From WRIS01 sp050945135 (lineage in GTDB: Bacteria; Actinomycetota; Coriobacteriia; Coriobacteriales; Eggerthellaceae): 42,724 bases of DNA. The DNA is taken from NCBI GenBank assembly GCA_050945135.1, contig JBMNSJ010000015.1, forward strand, positions 1-42,724, written 5' to 3'. The notes below the pieces were generated by a model. That model was not told the DNA's origin. It saw only the letters and a program-made list of their open reading frames with translations, and made no database searches. The position numbers were made by a program, and so were the translations under genes. This document shows, in pieces, positions 40,743 to 42,724 of this stretch; position 1 is the stretch's first letter; every line of letters begins with the position of its first letter.

Positions 40743-41281
40743 CCAAGATTCTTGGTATCTTTTTTTGTCTCTTGGTAAGCCTTGGTCTTTGTGCTGGATG
40801 CGCAAATGAGCAGGAGCAAAACCAAGACCCCCAAGAAAATCTCGAACTTCTTGAAGAGACAGACAACGAAAAACCTAGTCGTATGTTGCAGACAGAAAAG
40901 GAAGTTCTTTTTGATTCCTCTGCGGCGGTCGACCCCAGCCCTATCGACCTCACGGGTCTCGATACCTTAATGGCTTATGGGGCAGTTTATGAAATGGTTA
41001 TTGCACCGCAGGATTATTTTGGTCGCGAGGTTAAGGTACAGGGCACCTATTATGCAGAGTACTATGAAAGTACAGGAGAGTACTATCATTATGTCGTTGT
41101 TGAAGACGAGGCGGCCTGCTGTAAACAGGGTTTAGAGTTTGTCTGGGCGGGTGAGCATATGTATCCGGACGAATACCCACCCAATGAAACAAGCATCCTT
41201 ATCGATGGCAAGTTTGGTTATTACACCGCTGGTCAAAGTAGGGTGTCTTGCATTCTCACTGATGAGATTCAGCTTATATAG
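40739..41281 (+). CDS. Small lipoprotein of the zinc operon, function unknown
   Basis: A 180-residue predicted lipoprotein. The signal peptide ends in lipobox LCAGC, followed by an acidic Gln/Glu-rich linker. The C-terminal 100 residues form a compact domain with an OB-like beta pattern (FGREVKVQGTYYAEYY, YHYVVVEDEAACCKQGLEFVW, SILIDGKFGYY). The adjacent Cys-Cys and nearby acidic residues could bind metal. Start 40739 overlaps the znuB stop, so it is part of the importer operon. A periplasmic-side zinc-handling role is inferred only from context. I do not recognise a named family with certainty. Confidence 0.8.
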   Translation: MTKILGIFFCLLVSLGLCAGCANEQEQNQDPQENLELLEETDNEKPSRMLQTEKEVLFDSSAAVDPSPIDLTGLDTLMAYGAVYEMVIAPQDYFGREVKVQGTYYAEYYESTGEYYHYVVVEDEAACCKQGLEFVWAGEHMYPDEYPPNETSILIDGKFGYYTAGQSRVSCILTDEIQLI

Positions 41282-41312
41282 ACTAATCCTCGCCTATCAC
41301 TTCCATCAATGA

Positions 41313-42650
41313 TTATTCAAGCTCTTCAATGGCTTGGCCTTTTGTCTCTTTACCTAGCACACCAATAACAAGTGCAACAGCCACAAATACTCCGGTTAAC
41401 AGCGTGAATACGAAGGTAAAGCCATTCTCTGCACCAAACATTCCGTAAAGCACCGGCACCACCATCGGAGCAAGAAATGCTCCTACGCGCCCGAATGCCG
41501 CAGCCCAACCAGCTCCCGACGCGCGAATGTCGGTAGGATACTGTTCAGGAGTATACGAATAGATACAACCCCATGCCCCTAATGCAAAGAAGTACAGGAA
41601 GCAGCCGGCAACAAGAATTTGGGTAATATCCTGGGATTGACCAAAGAACCAGGCAGAAAGTGCTGTTCCCAACAAAAAGATAGTCAAAACCGGTTTGCGG
41701 CCTATCTTCTCTATCAAATACGCCGCAGTTGCATAACCGGGCAGCTGAGCGAAACACATTATTAAGGTGAATTCAAAGCTTTTAACAAGGTCGTATCCTT
41801 GCGCCACCAATAACGAAGGCGTCCAGAGCACAAAACCATAGTAGCCAAAATTGACACCAAACCACAGAACCCACAGCACAATAGTTGAACGACGATAGTC
41901 CTTTGACCACAATCGTTTAAAAGTGCCTCTTTTGTTCGTTGGAAGCTTCTCTTTTTCGATTGCCCCATCGAGGTTTTCTGCCGACGTAATCCCAGCTTGC
42001 GCCTCCATCGTTCGAACTATCTTATCAGCTTCTGAAAGTCTTCCCCGAGAAACGAGGTAGCGAGGCGATTCCGGTATTGCAAAACGCAGAGCTGCCGCAA
42101 AGAGCGCCGGAACAGCACCAATAAAGAAAGCTATACGCCAGCCATAAAGAGGAATGCAAAGATAGGCAACTAATGAAGCGATAATCCAGCCCCACGCCCA
42201 AAAGCTTTCCACGATTACAACATTGCGGCCACGCGACTTAATGGGCGAAAACTCGCTTACCATTGAAGTAATTACAGGAAGCTCGCCACCAAGCCCAATG
42301 CCCGTGATGAAACGGAAAAAAAGCAGCATCTCATAGCTTAGAGCAAAGCCGCACGCGAAGCTTCCTAAGCTAAAGATAAGTAAGGTGCACAAGACAATGG
42401 TTCTTCTACCAAAGCGATCGGCTAGAATACCCGCAATTGCCGCACCTACAATCATGCCAAGGACTCCCGAACTACCCAGGAAGCTTTTTTGCAAAGCAGT
42501 TAATTCCCAGTCAGTGCCGATAGAGGCAATAACACCACTTACCATACCTTGATCCATGGCATCAAACATCAGTCCAAGTCCTGCAATGATGATGACCTTG
42601 CGCAACAATGGCGTCGACGGTAACCGGTCGATCCGTTCACTTATCTTCAT
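41313..42650 (-). CDS. MFS transporter 2 (organic-acid/sugar-porter type)
   Basis: A 445-residue, 12-helix major facilitator protein. It has RIDRLPSTPLLRK, an acidic pair in helix 1 (MFDAMDQGMVSG), the A-motif GILADRFGRR, RFITGIGLGGELPV, PESPRYLVSRGR in the central loop, and a second A-like motif IEKIGRKP. The type is the same as MFS 1. Start 42650 follows GGGAGGGG. It converges on the zinc operon with only 31 bp and no clear terminator between. Its promoter carries the same dyad as the catabolic genes at 19950-28392, so it may move a related compound, or export a product. Confidence 0.92.
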   Translation of the reverse strand: MKISERIDRLPSTPLLRKVIIIAGLGLMFDAMDQGMVSGVIASIGTDWELTALQKSFLGSSGVLGMIVGAAIAGILADRFGRRTIVLCTLLIFSLGSFACGFALSYEMLLFFRFITGIGLGGELPVITSMVSEFSPIKSRGRNVVIVESFWAWGWIIASLVAYLCIPLYGWRIAFFIGAVPALFAAALRFAIPESPRYLVSRGRLSEADKIVRTMEAQAGITSAENLDGAIEKEKLPTNKRGTFKRLWSKDYRRSTIVLWVLWFGVNFGYYGFVLWTPSLLVAQGYDLVKSFEFTLIMCFAQLPGYATAAYLIEKIGRKPVLTIFLLGTALSAWFFGQSQDITQILVAGCFLYFFALGAWGCIYSYTPEQYPTDIRASGAGWAAAFGRVGAFLAPMVVPVLYGMFGAENGFTFVFTLLTGVFVAVALVIGVLGKETKGQAIEELE

Positions 42651-42669
42651 GCTGCCCCTCCCAGAGCGA

Positions 42670-42712
42670 ATACTTTGAAGCATAAATAATATCCCTAAAT
42701 CAAGGTATTGAT
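42670..42712 (-). promoter_or_regulatory. Promoter of MFS 2 with conserved dyad (copy 4)
   Basis: On the minus strand ATCAA-TACC-TTGAT (42712-42699), a perfect 5-bp inverted repeat, then 23 nt, then AAGTAT (42675-42670), a weak -10. The start site would be near 42663, 13 nt before the ATG. Spacing is identical to copies 1-3. Confidence 0.5.
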
Positions 42713-42724
42713 ATCCAGTTTCAA

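Noticed and set aside
1..42724. CRISPR arrays, phage modules, tRNA or rRNA genes
   Set aside because: No regularly spaced repeats, phage structural genes, or RNA gene landmarks were seen on either strand.

Overview
The window looks like a chromosomal segment of an anaerobic, gut-type actinobacterium, most probably a member of the Coriobacteriia (Eggerthellales-like). This is inferred from gene style and content: strong AGGAGG-type ribosome sites, a PadR/DUF1700/DUF4097 operon, meso-diaminopimelate dehydrogenase, a Bce-type peptide-sensing module, and a CoA-transferase/crotonase/MFS catabolic cluster. No rRNA, tRNA or CRISPR array was found, so the lineage is not proven.

Layout. 1-1134: the right end of an IS3-family element cuts into the C-terminal part of a clostripain-like peptidase gene. 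1149-5823: a BceRS two-component system with its BceAB ABC transporter, and a BceR-like operator between the two halves. 5909-9632: a DUF3089 lipoprotein hydrolase, then a Trm9-like methyltransferase facing an Elp3-like radical SAM/acetyltransferase across a 40-bp gap (candidate tRNA wobble-uridine pathway). 9653-12537: an SLH-type lipoprotein and ddh. 12661-15376: two tandem membrane GGDEF proteins, the upstream one broken by an in-frame TAG. 15870-17811: a PadR-controlled envelope operon. 17850-19879: an ATP-grasp enzyme and a YczE-like membrane protein.

19950-28478 is an accessory catabolic region: an FldA/HadA/CaiB-type CoA-transferase, a LysR regulator, two crotonase paralogues, a VOC protein, a small membrane protein, a Gfo/Idh/MocA oxidoreductase and an MFS transporter. 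Three promoters here, plus that of a second MFS gene at 42650, carry the same AT-rich dyad exactly 23 nt upstream of a -10-like hexamer. They therefore look like one regulon.

28579-33428: a possible 132-bp MITE, then the pantothenate operon panG-like/panB/panC/panD. It is divergent from a gene encoding a TetR DNA-binding domain fused to a CoaB-like (phosphopantothenoylcysteine synthetase) domain. Related TGAC-N6-GTC dyads lie in the -35/-10 spacers of both divergent promoters. The fusion is the best candidate for an undescribed system: a vitamin B5/CoA-pathway sensor that reuses an enzyme fold.

33689-42650: a FIST-domain protein with an aldehyde dehydrogenase, an Ord/DapB-like oxidoreductase with a Cys-rich tail, a Fur/Zur-type regulator with two operator-like boxes leading a zinc-uptake operon (znuA-znuC-znuB plus a small lipoprotein), and the second MFS transporter.
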